A DNA stretch of 35,760 nucleotides from assembly GCA_018656655.1 (NCBI GenBank), contig JABHYW010000063.1:1-35760 (forward strand), read 5' to 3'. Below are positions 1 through 7,648 of this stretch, in pieces. The translations under genes and the position numbers were made by a program. The notes beneath the pieces were generated by a model. That model saw only the letters and a list, made by a program, of their open reading frames with translations, was not told where the DNA came from and did not search any database. The first letter of the stretch is position 1. Each line of letters begins with the position of its first letter. Source of the DNA: Candidatus Komeilibacteria bacterium. GTDB taxonomy: Bacteria > Patescibacteriota > Patescibacteriia > UBA1558 > GWA2-36-10.

Positions 1-627
1 AAAAATAATACTAAAACTTGTTGGGTGCTCAAATGTGATATAAAGAAGTTTTTTGCCAATATTGATCACAAAATACTCAAAAATATTTTAGGGAAACATA
101 TTAAAGACGAAAATACATTTTGGCTTCTTTCGCAGATTATAGATAGTTTTGATAAGGGTTTACCACTAGGTAATTTGACCAGTCAACTCCTCGTAAATAT
201 TTATATGAATGAGTTTGATCAGTTTATAAAACGAAGATTGAAAATAAAATATTATATTAGATATGCAGATGATTTTGTAATATTTTCTAGGGATAAAATA
301 TTTTTAGAAAAACTTATTTTGGAAATATCAGATTTTCTTGAACAGCATTTGAAACTTTCTCTTCATCCTAATAAATTATCTATTGAGACCATTTCTTCTG
401 GTATTGATTTTTTAGGTTGGATAATTTTTCCTAAGCATATGATTTTACGAACTAAAACAAAAAAGCGAATATTTTATCGTCTTGAGCAAAATTACAATGA
501 GCAGAGCTTAGCTTCTTATTCGGGATTATTAAGTCACGGTAATGCTTTTGGTTTGAGTAATAAAATTTTAAGGGAATACAAAAGTAAGTTAAACAAAAAA
601 ACAGCTTCTTATGAAGTTGTTTTTTAG
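1..627 (+). CDS. Reverse transcriptase, DGR-clade-like, 5'-truncated by window edge
   Basis: Frame is open back to base 1 (KNNTKTCWVLKCDIKKFFANIDH...). Motifs: CDIKKFFANIDH, GLPLGNLTSQ (SQ at motif 4 as in diversity-generating retroelement RTs), YIRYADDFVIFS, GIDFLGW. Confidence 0.85.
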   Translation, partial: KNNTKTCWVLKCDIKKFFANIDHKILKNILGKHIKDENTFWLLSQIIDSFDKGLPLGNLTSQLLVNIYMNEFDQFIKRRLKIKYYIRYADDFVIFSRDKIFLEKLILEISDFLEQHLKLSLHPNKLSIETISSGIDFLGWIIFPKHMILRTKTKKRIFYRLEQNYNEQSLASYSGLLSHGNAFGLSNKILREYKSKLNKKTASYEVVF

Positions 628-628
628 T

Positions 629-776
629 ATCCTCGTGCTAGCTCTATGACCCTTATAAAATAGGATCCTCGTGCTAGCTCGAAGTGGCGGGCTACCTCGG
701 GCTGGAACCGCCAAACGTTAAGCCCGGTAAGGAGATTCTACACTATTTTTATCTATAAATCAAGAGATCCTCGTGC
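629..776. repeat. Short direct repeats ATCCTCGTGCTAGCTC (629-644, 665-680) and partial ATCCTCGTGC (767-776)
   Basis: Direct reading: two exact 16-mers and one 10-mer downstream of the RT gene. Confidence 0.8.
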
Positions 777-846
777 ACCTTATATTTTTTAAAAAGTGAC
801 AAAAGTTACACATATTAGACTTAAAAAATTACACCTACTTGTAACT

Positions 847-1098
847 TTATGGCACAAACTGTATAGCTTTCTCAATTGCCTTCCCCTTTGCAGGATCTAT
901 CTGTTCGCTCCAACAGGTGCTCACATCCCACCTTGGTGGCCATTCTAATACACAATTTGAGATAAACCCAAACATCGTATAGAAGACAAACAAAACAATA
1001 AAAATTATGCCAGCAATAATCAACTGGAATTGTTCTTCTTTTGATATCTTTTTTGAACGGGGTTTATACCTCCGTTTATATTTTCTGTACCTTCCCAT
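847..1098 (-). CDS. Small single-TM protein with basic N-terminus
   Basis: 83 aa ORF: MGRYRKYKRRYKPRSKK... followed by hydrophobic segment LIIAGIIFIVLFVFYTMFGF. Confidence 0.5.
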   Translation of the reverse strand: MGRYRKYKRRYKPRSKKISKEEQFQLIIAGIIFIVLFVFYTMFGFISNCVLEWPPRWDVSTCWSEQIDPAKGKAIEKAIQFVP

Positions 1099-1127
1099 AT
1101 TGCCTTGATAATAACTTTGACATGAGT

Positions 1128-1781
1128 TTATTTAAATTTTAAATAATTTATAATCTTATACCCCTTCAAATGTTTAATTGGATCAACAAATCTATACCAA
1201 GGTTCGGAATGAAACCATTCCTCACCATCTTTTTTAACCTCTTTTACTAGATGAGATTCAGTTAATTTTTTTGGAGGTAGCACCTCTTTGTTGTCTTTAA
1301 TCAAAAAGAGATATACATACGGTCTTCCTGATGCGCTAGGAACAATACGGGGCTTTAAAACACCCTCTTTAACGGCTTGCTTCATTGCGTTCTTATTTAT
1401 ACTAAATCGACTCTCTAAGTCATATATGGAGTACCAACTATTATCACTTCTAGCCAAAGATCCAGGAATGATCTTCTTATCTATAGCTTTTTGGCATATA
1501 AGACACTTAATGCCCCATTTATCATACCAAGTTTCTTCGTTTGATACAGTTTTACCACAAATAGCACAAGTATAGCCATTTCCCTCTAAATGAAATCCCT
1601 TAGGACTATCTTTTAATTTTAATTCGCGTCTATGCTCTATATTTGCTTGTTTATATAGAACCTCGGCAAAACCTGCTAAATTACGAGCACCTTCTTCTGC
1701 CTCTCCCCAAGAAACCTCTTTACCTGTCTTTTTTTCAAGAATTGTTTTAAATTCTTTGATTGTTTTATCTGATAATCCCAT
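1128..1781 (-). CDS. Hypothetical protein with zinc-ribbon-like CxxC...CxxC
   Basis: 217 aa ORF containing YTCAICGKTV...GIKCLICQKA. Confidence 0.65.
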   Translation of the reverse strand: MGLSDKTIKEFKTILEKKTGKEVSWGEAEEGARNLAGFAEVLYKQANIEHRRELKLKDSPKGFHLEGNGYTCAICGKTVSNEETWYDKWGIKCLICQKAIDKKIIPGSLARSDNSWYSIYDLESRFSINKNAMKQAVKEGVLKPRIVPSASGRPYVYLFLIKDNKEVLPPKKLTESHLVKEVKKDGEEWFHSEPWYRFVDPIKHLKGYKIINYLKFK

Positions 1782-1800
1782 ATATTATATATTACTATTA

Positions 1801-1829
1801 TTGACGTTTTTTGTGTAGAGGCCTATAAT
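1801..1829 (+). promoter_or_regulatory. Sigma-70-type promoter, -35 TTGACG (1801-1806), 17-bp spacer, -10 TATAAT (1824-1829)
   Basis: Near-consensus hexamers with optimal spacing, upstream of a long non-coding stretch. Confidence 0.7.
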
Positions 1830-2035
1830 ATCTATAGGAGTTCTTAAAAAATATGTATTATGCGCAGTTCCTTGAGTGCATACCAGTTTGGATCGGGCAG
1901 TACCCACCAAATTAACGAGGAACAGTCTACTCACAAATGGGAAACCCCAATGTGAAGGCAAAACCTATCGTAGACGAAGAGATTTACATCGGAAAAACCG
2001 TGGTAGATCTAGGTAACAAAAAACTATGAGCCATA

Positions 2036-2056
2036 ATGATTTAAATTTTAAATCAT
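2036..2056. repeat. Perfect inverted repeat ATGATTTAAA-T-TTTAAATCAT
   Basis: 10-bp arms, 1-nt centre. Confidence 0.8.
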
Positions 2057-2104
2057 ATGTCTTTTGTGTTTTTGTTTTCTAGATCTGTTACGTTTCTAAA
2101 AAGC

Positions 2105-2135
2105 AAAAACACTACTCAATTAAGTAGTGTTTTTT
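2105..2135 (+). terminator. Rho-independent terminator
   Basis: CACTACT-CAATTA-AGTAGTG followed by T6; flanking A/T runs lengthen the stem. Confidence 0.8.
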
Positions 2136-2169
2136 CATTACTCCTAGATTAACAATTAAGCATAAAAAT

Positions 2170-3444
2170 ATGCCTAAATTAAAATGGACAACAGAAAAAA
2201 GAAAGATTAATGATTTAGTGCCTTTCGAAAAGAATCCACGAATTATTAATCCAAAACAATTAAAAGACTTAACCAAAAGTCTTAAAAAATTTAATTTAGT
2301 TGAGATACCTGCAATAGATGCGGATAATAAAATCTTAGCAGGTCATCAGCGTCTAAAAGTTCTTCAGCTTCTTGGTCGAGGTGATGAAATGATTGATTGC
2401 AGGATACCGAATCGTAAACTTACCAAGAAAGAATCTGAACAATACCTTATTTCAAGTAACGCCCTAGGTGGAGATTGGGATTTTGAAAAATTAAAATCCT
2501 TTGACCTTGATTTACTAACAGACATAGGCTTTGACCAAATTGAACTAGCAAAGATTTGGGATAATGAACTAGAGGTGCAAAATGAGGATTTTAACGTTGA
2601 AGAAGAAATTAAGAAGATTAAGAAACCCAAAACAAAATTAGGAGACATTATTCATCTTGGTTCACATAAATTACTTTGTGGTAGCTCTGCTGACCCAAAA
2701 AATCTTAAACGATTATTCGGAAAAGAAAAAGCCTCAATGATATATAGTGATCCGCCATACAATATAAACTTAGATTATTCAAAGGGCATTGGAGGAAAAC
2801 AAAGCTATGGAGGAACTGTTAATGATAATAGAAACGATAATGAATATAAAGAGTTTATTAAGAAAAGTCTTAAAACTGCATTGTTGGTAACAAAACCAGA
2901 CGTACATGTGTTCTATTGGTCTGATCAAACCTATATTTGGCTTATACAAGAGCTTTATAGAGAACTTGGGATAATAAACAAACGAGTATGCTTATGGATT
3001 AAAAACGGACAGAATCCTACCCCAGGAGTAGCATTTAATAAATGTTACGAGCCTTGTACTTATGGAATTAAGGGTAAACCATATATTGCCGAAAGCATTC
3101 AAAATCTTAATGAAGTTATGAACAAGGAGATAACAACCGGAAACAACTTACTTGAAGAAACACTTGATGAACTTGATGTATGGCTTGTTAAACGTCTTTC
3201 TCACAAGGATTATGAACATGCTACTAGTAAGCCACCAAAACTTCATGAAAAGGCAATACGTAGGTGTACAAAGCCTGGTGATATCATTCTTGATTCATTC
3301 TCTGGATCAGGAAGTACATTAATTGCTGGAGAGCAACTCAAAAGAAAGGTCTATGCTGTCGAACTAGAACCTATGTTTTGCGATATTACAATCAAAAGAT
3401 ATGAAAAATTAACAGGCAGAAAGGCAAGGGTGTCTCATGTCTAA
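2170..3444 (+). CDS. ParB/Srx-like domain fused to DNA (N4/N6) methyltransferase
   Basis: N-terminal ParB-like region (LVPFEKNPRIIN..ILAGHQRLKVLQLLG); MTase motifs SDPPYNINL and DSFSGSGSTLIAGEQLKRKVYAVELEP. Confidence 0.9.
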   Translation: MPKLKWTTEKRKINDLVPFEKNPRIINPKQLKDLTKSLKKFNLVEIPAIDADNKILAGHQRLKVLQLLGRGDEMIDCRIPNRKLTKKESEQYLISSNALGGDWDFEKLKSFDLDLLTDIGFDQIELAKIWDNELEVQNEDFNVEEEIKKIKKPKTKLGDIIHLGSHKLLCGSSADPKNLKRLFGKEKASMIYSDPPYNINLDYSKGIGGKQSYGGTVNDNRNDNEYKEFIKKSLKTALLVTKPDVHVFYWSDQTYIWLIQELYRELGIINKRVCLWIKNGQNPTPGVAFNKCYEPCTYGIKGKPYIAESIQNLNEVMNKEITTGNNLLEETLDELDVWLVKRLSHKDYEHATSKPPKLHEKAIRRCTKPGDIILDSFSGSGSTLIAGEQLKRKVYAVELEPMFCDITIKRYEKLTGRKARVSHV

Positions 3445-3856
3445 GAAAAATAAAATTCAAGATTCTTTTCTAGAAGAATTAAAAAAGATTCCTATAATAC
3501 AAGTAGCCTGTGAAAGAGTGGGTATTTCTCGTAACAGTATCTATAGGTGGAAGCGAGATGATAAAGATTTTTCTAAATTAATGGATAAAGCTTTAGCCGA
3601 GGGTGAAGAATTGGTAAATGATATGAGTGAGTCTCAGTTATTAACTCTTATTAAAGAAAAAAACTTTTCAGCCATAAGGTTTTGGCTTAATCACAGGAGT
3701 CCAAAATTTAAAGATAAGGTTGAAGTTACAACAAAGGTCGATATTAATGATGAGGAATTAACACAAGAACAACAAGATGTTGTACACAAAGCTCTTAGTC
3801 TTGCTTCAATTATAACAAACGTAAGCGATAAACAAGATGAAAAAACAAATAGTTAA
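3437..3856 (+). CDS. Phage terminase small-subunit-like HTH protein
   Basis: 139 aa; HTH-like VACERVGISRNSIYRWKRDDKDF; immediately upstream of and overlapping the TerL-like ORF. Confidence 0.65.
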   Translation: MSKKNKIQDSFLEELKKIPIIQVACERVGISRNSIYRWKRDDKDFSKLMDKALAEGEELVNDMSESQLLTLIKEKNFSAIRFWLNHRSPKFKDKVEVTTKVDINDEELTQEQQDVVHKALSLASIITNVSDKQDEKTNS

Positions 3857-5381
3857 AACCATACCTGAAGAGCTATTTAATCAGATGATTAAAGATCGGC
3901 AAATTAGAAGAGCCATAACCAAAGAAAGTTTCTTATATTTTTTTAACTTCTACTTTGCCCATTATGTTACACATCCAACCGCTGATTTTCAAAAAGAGAT
4001 TATTCACTCACTAGAACAAAGTGCCACGGAGAGTCTTTATATTGTAAGTTTTAGAGATTCTAGTAAATCAACGATGGCTGCTACTGCCTATCCTCTTTGG
4101 AGTATATTGGGGATACAAAAGAAAAAATATATTTTAATCTTTTGTAGAACTCAAGGCCAAGCTAAACAGGCCTTAAGGAATATTCGTGATGAAGCAGAAG
4201 ATAATGATTTACTTAAAAAAGACCTAGGACCTTTTAAAGAAATATCAGAAACTGGGAAAAATGGAGAATGGACATCAACTACCTTAGTGTTCTCTAGTAC
4301 AGGATCTAGGATAAAGGTAGCTTCAGTTGATGAGAGTATCCGTGGTTTAAGACATAAACAGTACCGACCTGATTTGATAATCGCAGATGATGTAGAAGAT
4401 ATTAATTCAACCAGAACTAAAGAAAGTAGAGATAAAACCTACAGGTGGCTTCGAGGCGACGTTATACCTGCTGGCGATAGTAATACACGTCTCATTGTTA
4501 TTGGTAACCTACTTCACGAGGATTCATTACTGATGCGGCTTAAAAGAGATATTGAAGAAAAAAGAGCCTTGGGTAAATTTATGGAATTTCCGCTTATTAC
4601 CGAATCAGGTAAATGTTTATGGCCAGGAAAATACCCTAACCAAAAAAGTATTGAGTTGCGTAAAAAACAAATCGGTAATGAGATTCAATGGCAAAGAGAA
4701 TTTTTACTTAATATTGTTCCAGATACTGATCAGGTAATTCACACCGAGTGGATCAAATATTATTCAGATCTTCCATTACAAGACAGGTCATTTGCTGGGG
4801 TCTGTATTGGAATTGATTTAGCCTTTTCTCTAAGAAATGGAGCAGATTATACTGCTTTGGTGAGTGCTTATATTTATTGGATTAAAAAAGAGATGTATAT
4901 CTATATTTTACCTAATCCAATAAATGAACAAATGGGTTCTCCTGAGTTAGTTAAAAGATGTATATCTATACATAGGCATTACACTAAAGAAAAAGCTTAT
5001 CCTAAATTTATAGTTGAAGAGGCAGGACAACAATTAAGTGTTATCCAACATTTAAAAGACGCCGGATTAAATGCAGGTGGTTTTAGTCCAGGTAGAATGG
5101 ATAAAAGAACTCGTCTAGCTTTGGCTGCACTTAAGATTAATTCTGGGCATGTTCTGTTTCCTAAAAAAGGTTGTGAAGATCTCATCAGACAACTAACGCA
5201 CTTTGGAGTTGAAAAGCACGATGATCTTTCTGATGCATTTTCAACTTTAATTTTGGGAATAACAGAATCTCCACCAAGAGGTAGAAGTTCTATTCAAGAT
5301 ATTATTCTAATAGATGAGTCAAATGATTCATCATGTATAGATATTGATGAATTTAGAGTCACTAGAGATACGAGATTTTAA
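3837..5381 (+). CDS. Phage terminase large-subunit-like protein (ATPase plus RNase H-like nuclease)
   Basis: ATPase region SFRDSSKSTMAATAYPLW, Walker B-like PDLIIADDVED, coupling-like LIVIGNLLHEDSLL, nuclease GIDLAFSLRNGADYTALV and HDDLSDAFS. Confidence 0.85.
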   Translation: MKKQIVKTIPEELFNQMIKDRQIRRAITKESFLYFFNFYFAHYVTHPTADFQKEIIHSLEQSATESLYIVSFRDSSKSTMAATAYPLWSILGIQKKKYILIFCRTQGQAKQALRNIRDEAEDNDLLKKDLGPFKEISETGKNGEWTSTTLVFSSTGSRIKVASVDESIRGLRHKQYRPDLIIADDVEDINSTRTKESRDKTYRWLRGDVIPAGDSNTRLIVIGNLLHEDSLLMRLKRDIEEKRALGKFMEFPLITESGKCLWPGKYPNQKSIELRKKQIGNEIQWQREFLLNIVPDTDQVIHTEWIKYYSDLPLQDRSFAGVCIGIDLAFSLRNGADYTALVSAYIYWIKKEMYIYILPNPINEQMGSPELVKRCISIHRHYTKEKAYPKFIVEEAGQQLSVIQHLKDAGLNAGGFSPGRMDKRTRLALAALKINSGHVLFPKKGCEDLIRQLTHFGVEKHDDLSDAFSTLILGITESPPRGRSSIQDIILIDESNDSSCIDIDEFRVTRDTRF

Positions 5382-5933
5382 CTATTCTTTCTTGGCAAAT
5401 TCATAAGGCACCCAACCTGTCTCATATAACAATAAACTGGTATCACCAATAAATCTCACATTGGCTATACTACTCAAAGTTCCTCCGGAGCCTATCTTTA
5501 ATATTGGCGTGCAATTATCAACCATAAATATACGTCCTTCTGCCAAAAGATCCATTTGGCCCTTTTTATCGTTAGCTACAGAAGCACTGATTGATGCTTC
5601 AATATCTTCTTGAGTTGCGCCAACAACGACCACACCATCGCATAAGGCAATGTCATTGTTGTTACTAAGAACACCTTCTTCACCCGTTGATAGTGTTGAT
5701 GATTTTGAAGAGGGTGATTCGTTATTATTGCTATCACCGCCACTAAGTGCAGAAACAATCATAATAAAGATAACGATCCAAAAAATACCCATTATTGCTT
5801 TGAACTTTTTACTTGATTCCTTTTTTTGTTTCTTACCACAATGTTTACATACCTTAGCATTCTCTTGTATGTTTTCGGCACATTCTGGACATTTTTTTAA
5901 TTGATTAGGATCCAATTTTTTTTCTTTGCTCAT
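5382..5933 (-). CDS. Zinc-ribbon, single-TM protein of unknown function
   Basis: KKCPECAENIQENAKVCKHCGKK zinc ribbon, TM helix AIMGIFWIVIFIMIVSAL, exported C-terminal domain. Confidence 0.7.
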   Translation of the reverse strand: MSKEKKLDPNQLKKCPECAENIQENAKVCKHCGKKQKKESSKKFKAIMGIFWIVIFIMIVSALSGGDSNNNESPSSKSSTLSTGEEGVLSNNNDIALCDGVVVVGATQEDIEASISASVANDKKGQMDLLAEGRIFMVDNCTPILKIGSGGTLSSIANVRFIGDTSLLLYETGWVPYEFAKKE

Positions 5934-6038
5934 ATAGGATAGGCTTTAATTATTAAACTGGTCGAGAAAACACAAAAGGCCCCCCGAGCCAGCTGACGAA
6001 TCCTTACGGAGACGCCACTACACCCTTTCGAGCATAGA

Positions 6039-6085
6039 CCTATCCTACAAGTACTGGTCGGAAGACCATTAATATGTAGGATAGG
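6039..6085. repeat. Long inverted repeat / hairpin with inner GNRA-capped stem
   Basis: CCTATCCTACA(6039-6049)...TGTAGGATAGG(6075-6085), enclosing TGGTC-GGAA-GACCA(6055-6068). Confidence 0.8.
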
Positions 6086-6203
6086 ATTTACGACCATATC
6101 TCGATAAATCAAGGGTTAGGTCATCAAATTACTATTAAATTGTTAACTAAATTATACATAATTTGTATATATTAGTCTATACATTATAACGCACATTTGG
6201 TGT

Positions 6204-6254
6204 TTTGCTAAGGAAAGTTGCCAACAAGTTGTCGACAGCTAAAAGCTTAGCAAA
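6204..6254. repeat. Inverted repeat TTTGCTAAG...CTTAGCAAA upstream of recombinase
   Basis: 9-bp perfect arms (6204-6212, 6246-6254) just before the serine recombinase start. Confidence 0.65.
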
Positions 6255-6282
6255 GGCTATAAAGTGTGTCATCAATTAATGT

Positions 6283-7593
6283 ATGGATATGTCACAACAA
6301 ACCAAGTTTGCAGTAGCTCCAGACGTTAAAATGAAGTACTGTCTATATGCTCGAAAAAGTACTGAATCAGACGAAAGACAGGCATTATCAATTGAATCTC
6401 AAGTTAAAGAAATGCTTCAAATTGCAGAGCGTGAAAAGCTAGATATAATTGATATTAGAAGAGAGTCTAAATCAGCTAAAGACTCTGATAAACGCCCTGT
6501 ATTTAAAGAATTAATTAATGACATATCAGATGAGAGATTTAATGCTATTCTCACATGGGCACCAGATAGACTATCTAGGAATGCAGGAGATTTAGGATCA
6601 CTTGTTGATCTAATGGATGCTAAAAAACTTCTTGGCATTCGTACATACGGACAAACTTTTAGTAACTCACCAAACGAAAAGTTCTTATTGATGATTCTTT
6701 GTTCTCAAGCCAAACTCGAAAATGATAATAGAGGTATAAATGTAAAACGTGGATTGCGAACACGATGCGAAATGGGACTCTGGCCTACATGTCCTCCAAC
6801 TGGATATTTTAAAGAAAAAAGAGTTGATCACAAAGGAGAGTGCCTAACTGATCCTGATAGAGCGCCCATAATAAAACAAATGTTTGAAAAAGTTGCTTAT
6901 GAAAAATGGTCGGGTCGAAAACTTTATCATTGGCTTAAGTTTGATTTAAATTTCAGAACTGCCCTAGGGAAAAAGCATTTAAGTCTTGGCAATATCTATC
7001 GAATGTTAGAAAATACTTTTTACTATGGCGCATTTGAATATCCACGAGGATCAGGTAATTGGTATCAAGGTAAGCATAGTCCAATTATTACTAAAGAGTT
7101 GTTTGATTTAGTACAGAAACAAGTTAAGAACTCTCAATTAGTTAGAAATGAAAATATTGAGTTTGCATTTACTAAAATTATGAAATGTGGATTATGTGGT
7201 TCAGGCATTTCAGCAACTGAAAAATTTAAAAAACTTAAAGACGGTAACCACAATAGACATGTGTATTATGGATGCACAAAAGCAAAAGATAAAAATTGTA
7301 AATGTGGGTATATAAATGAAATATCTTTAATTAAGCAGCTACAAAAGCATATTGATAAAATTGATATCAAAAAAATGCCTATAGAAAATAAAATTAAGTC
7401 TGAAATAAAACGTTTTAAAAAATTTCAAAGCATGGTGACAGGTAAGAATGATAATATCAACATAAACGATATTGATATAAAAAATTATGCCAAATTTTTA
7501 TTAAGGGAGGGTGGCATACAAGAGAAACGAGAAATAATGGCATGTTTTAAATCATCAATTATTATTAACAATAAAATAGCCTCACTGGACTAA
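6283..7593 (+). CDS. Large serine recombinase
   Basis: YARKSTESDERQALSIESQ N-terminal catalytic motif, APDRLSRNAGD, recombinase domain, zinc-ribbon KCGLCGSGISA...CTKAKDKNCKCG. Confidence 0.93.
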   Translation: MDMSQQTKFAVAPDVKMKYCLYARKSTESDERQALSIESQVKEMLQIAEREKLDIIDIRRESKSAKDSDKRPVFKELINDISDERFNAILTWAPDRLSRNAGDLGSLVDLMDAKKLLGIRTYGQTFSNSPNEKFLLMILCSQAKLENDNRGINVKRGLRTRCEMGLWPTCPPTGYFKEKRVDHKGECLTDPDRAPIIKQMFEKVAYEKWSGRKLYHWLKFDLNFRTALGKKHLSLGNIYRMLENTFYYGAFEYPRGSGNWYQGKHSPIITKELFDLVQKQVKNSQLVRNENIEFAFTKIMKCGLCGSGISATEKFKKLKDGNHNRHVYYGCTKAKDKNCKCGYINEISLIKQLQKHIDKIDIKKMPIENKIKSEIKRFKKFQSMVTGKNDNININDIDIKNYAKFLLREGGIQEKREIMACFKSSIIINNKIASLD

Positions 7594-7633
7594 GAAAAAC
7601 CCCATTTAATCATTTTCTATTTTCTTTCTAGTA

Positions 7634-7642
7634 TGCTATAAT
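7634..7642 (+). promoter_or_regulatory. Extended -10 promoter TGC-TATAAT immediately before the lexA-dam ORF
   Basis: -10 ends 6 nt before the ATG at 7649, implying a leaderless or near-leaderless mRNA. Confidence 0.6.
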
Positions 7643-7648
7643 TTTCAT

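Larger units (their letters stand above)
1836..2135 (+). ncRNA. Candidate structured non-coding RNA with at least two pseudoknots
   Basis: Pairings read by hand: TATGCGC(1859-1865)/GTGCATA(1876-1882); its loop GTTCCTTG(1867-1874) with CGAGGAAC(1916-1923); TTTGG(1887-1891)/CCAAA(1907-1911) with inner GGG/CCC; GTCTAC(1925-1930)/GTAGAC(1970-1975) enclosing TCACA..TGGG/CCCA..TGTGA(1931-1955); ACCTA(1963-1967)/TAGGT(2010-2014); GATTTAC(1981-1987)/GTAGATC(2003-2009) with CGG/CCG. Promoter before, terminator after, longest + strand ORF about 30 aa. Confidence 0.6.

Noticed and set aside
1-627. Retron or group II intron RT
   Set aside because: No msr/msd-like inverted repeats, maturase or intron domain V seen; motif 4 is SQ-type as in DGR RTs.
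629-780. DGR template repeat (TR) downstream of the RT; one frame reads SGWNRQTLSPVRR, loosely like VR sequences
   Set aside because: Too short, not A-rich in the codon pattern expected, and no matching variable repeat in the window.
1288-1575. Antisense or overlapping ORFs in the track (e.g. 1288-1575 +, 2364-2648 -, 11000-11206 +, 13042-13341 +, 17611-18135 +, 25053-25322 -)
   Set aside because: Lie opposite well-supported genes, show no recognisable motifs and have no plausible independent expression signals.
1937-2029. 31-codon ORF MGNPNVKAKPIVDEEIYIGKTVVDLGNKKL
   Set aside because: Overlaps the strongest helices of the candidate ncRNA and lacks a well-spaced RBS; kept only as an alternative explanation to test.
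5990-6030. Hammerhead ribozyme suggested by CTGACGA-ATCC-TTAC-GGA
   Set aside because: The required GAAA after stem II is absent (GACG instead) and no cleavage-site stem is evident.
5934-6282. attP site next to the serine recombinase
   Set aside because: If integrated, att sites should be at the island ends; the recombinase is internal, so an intact attP here is not expected.
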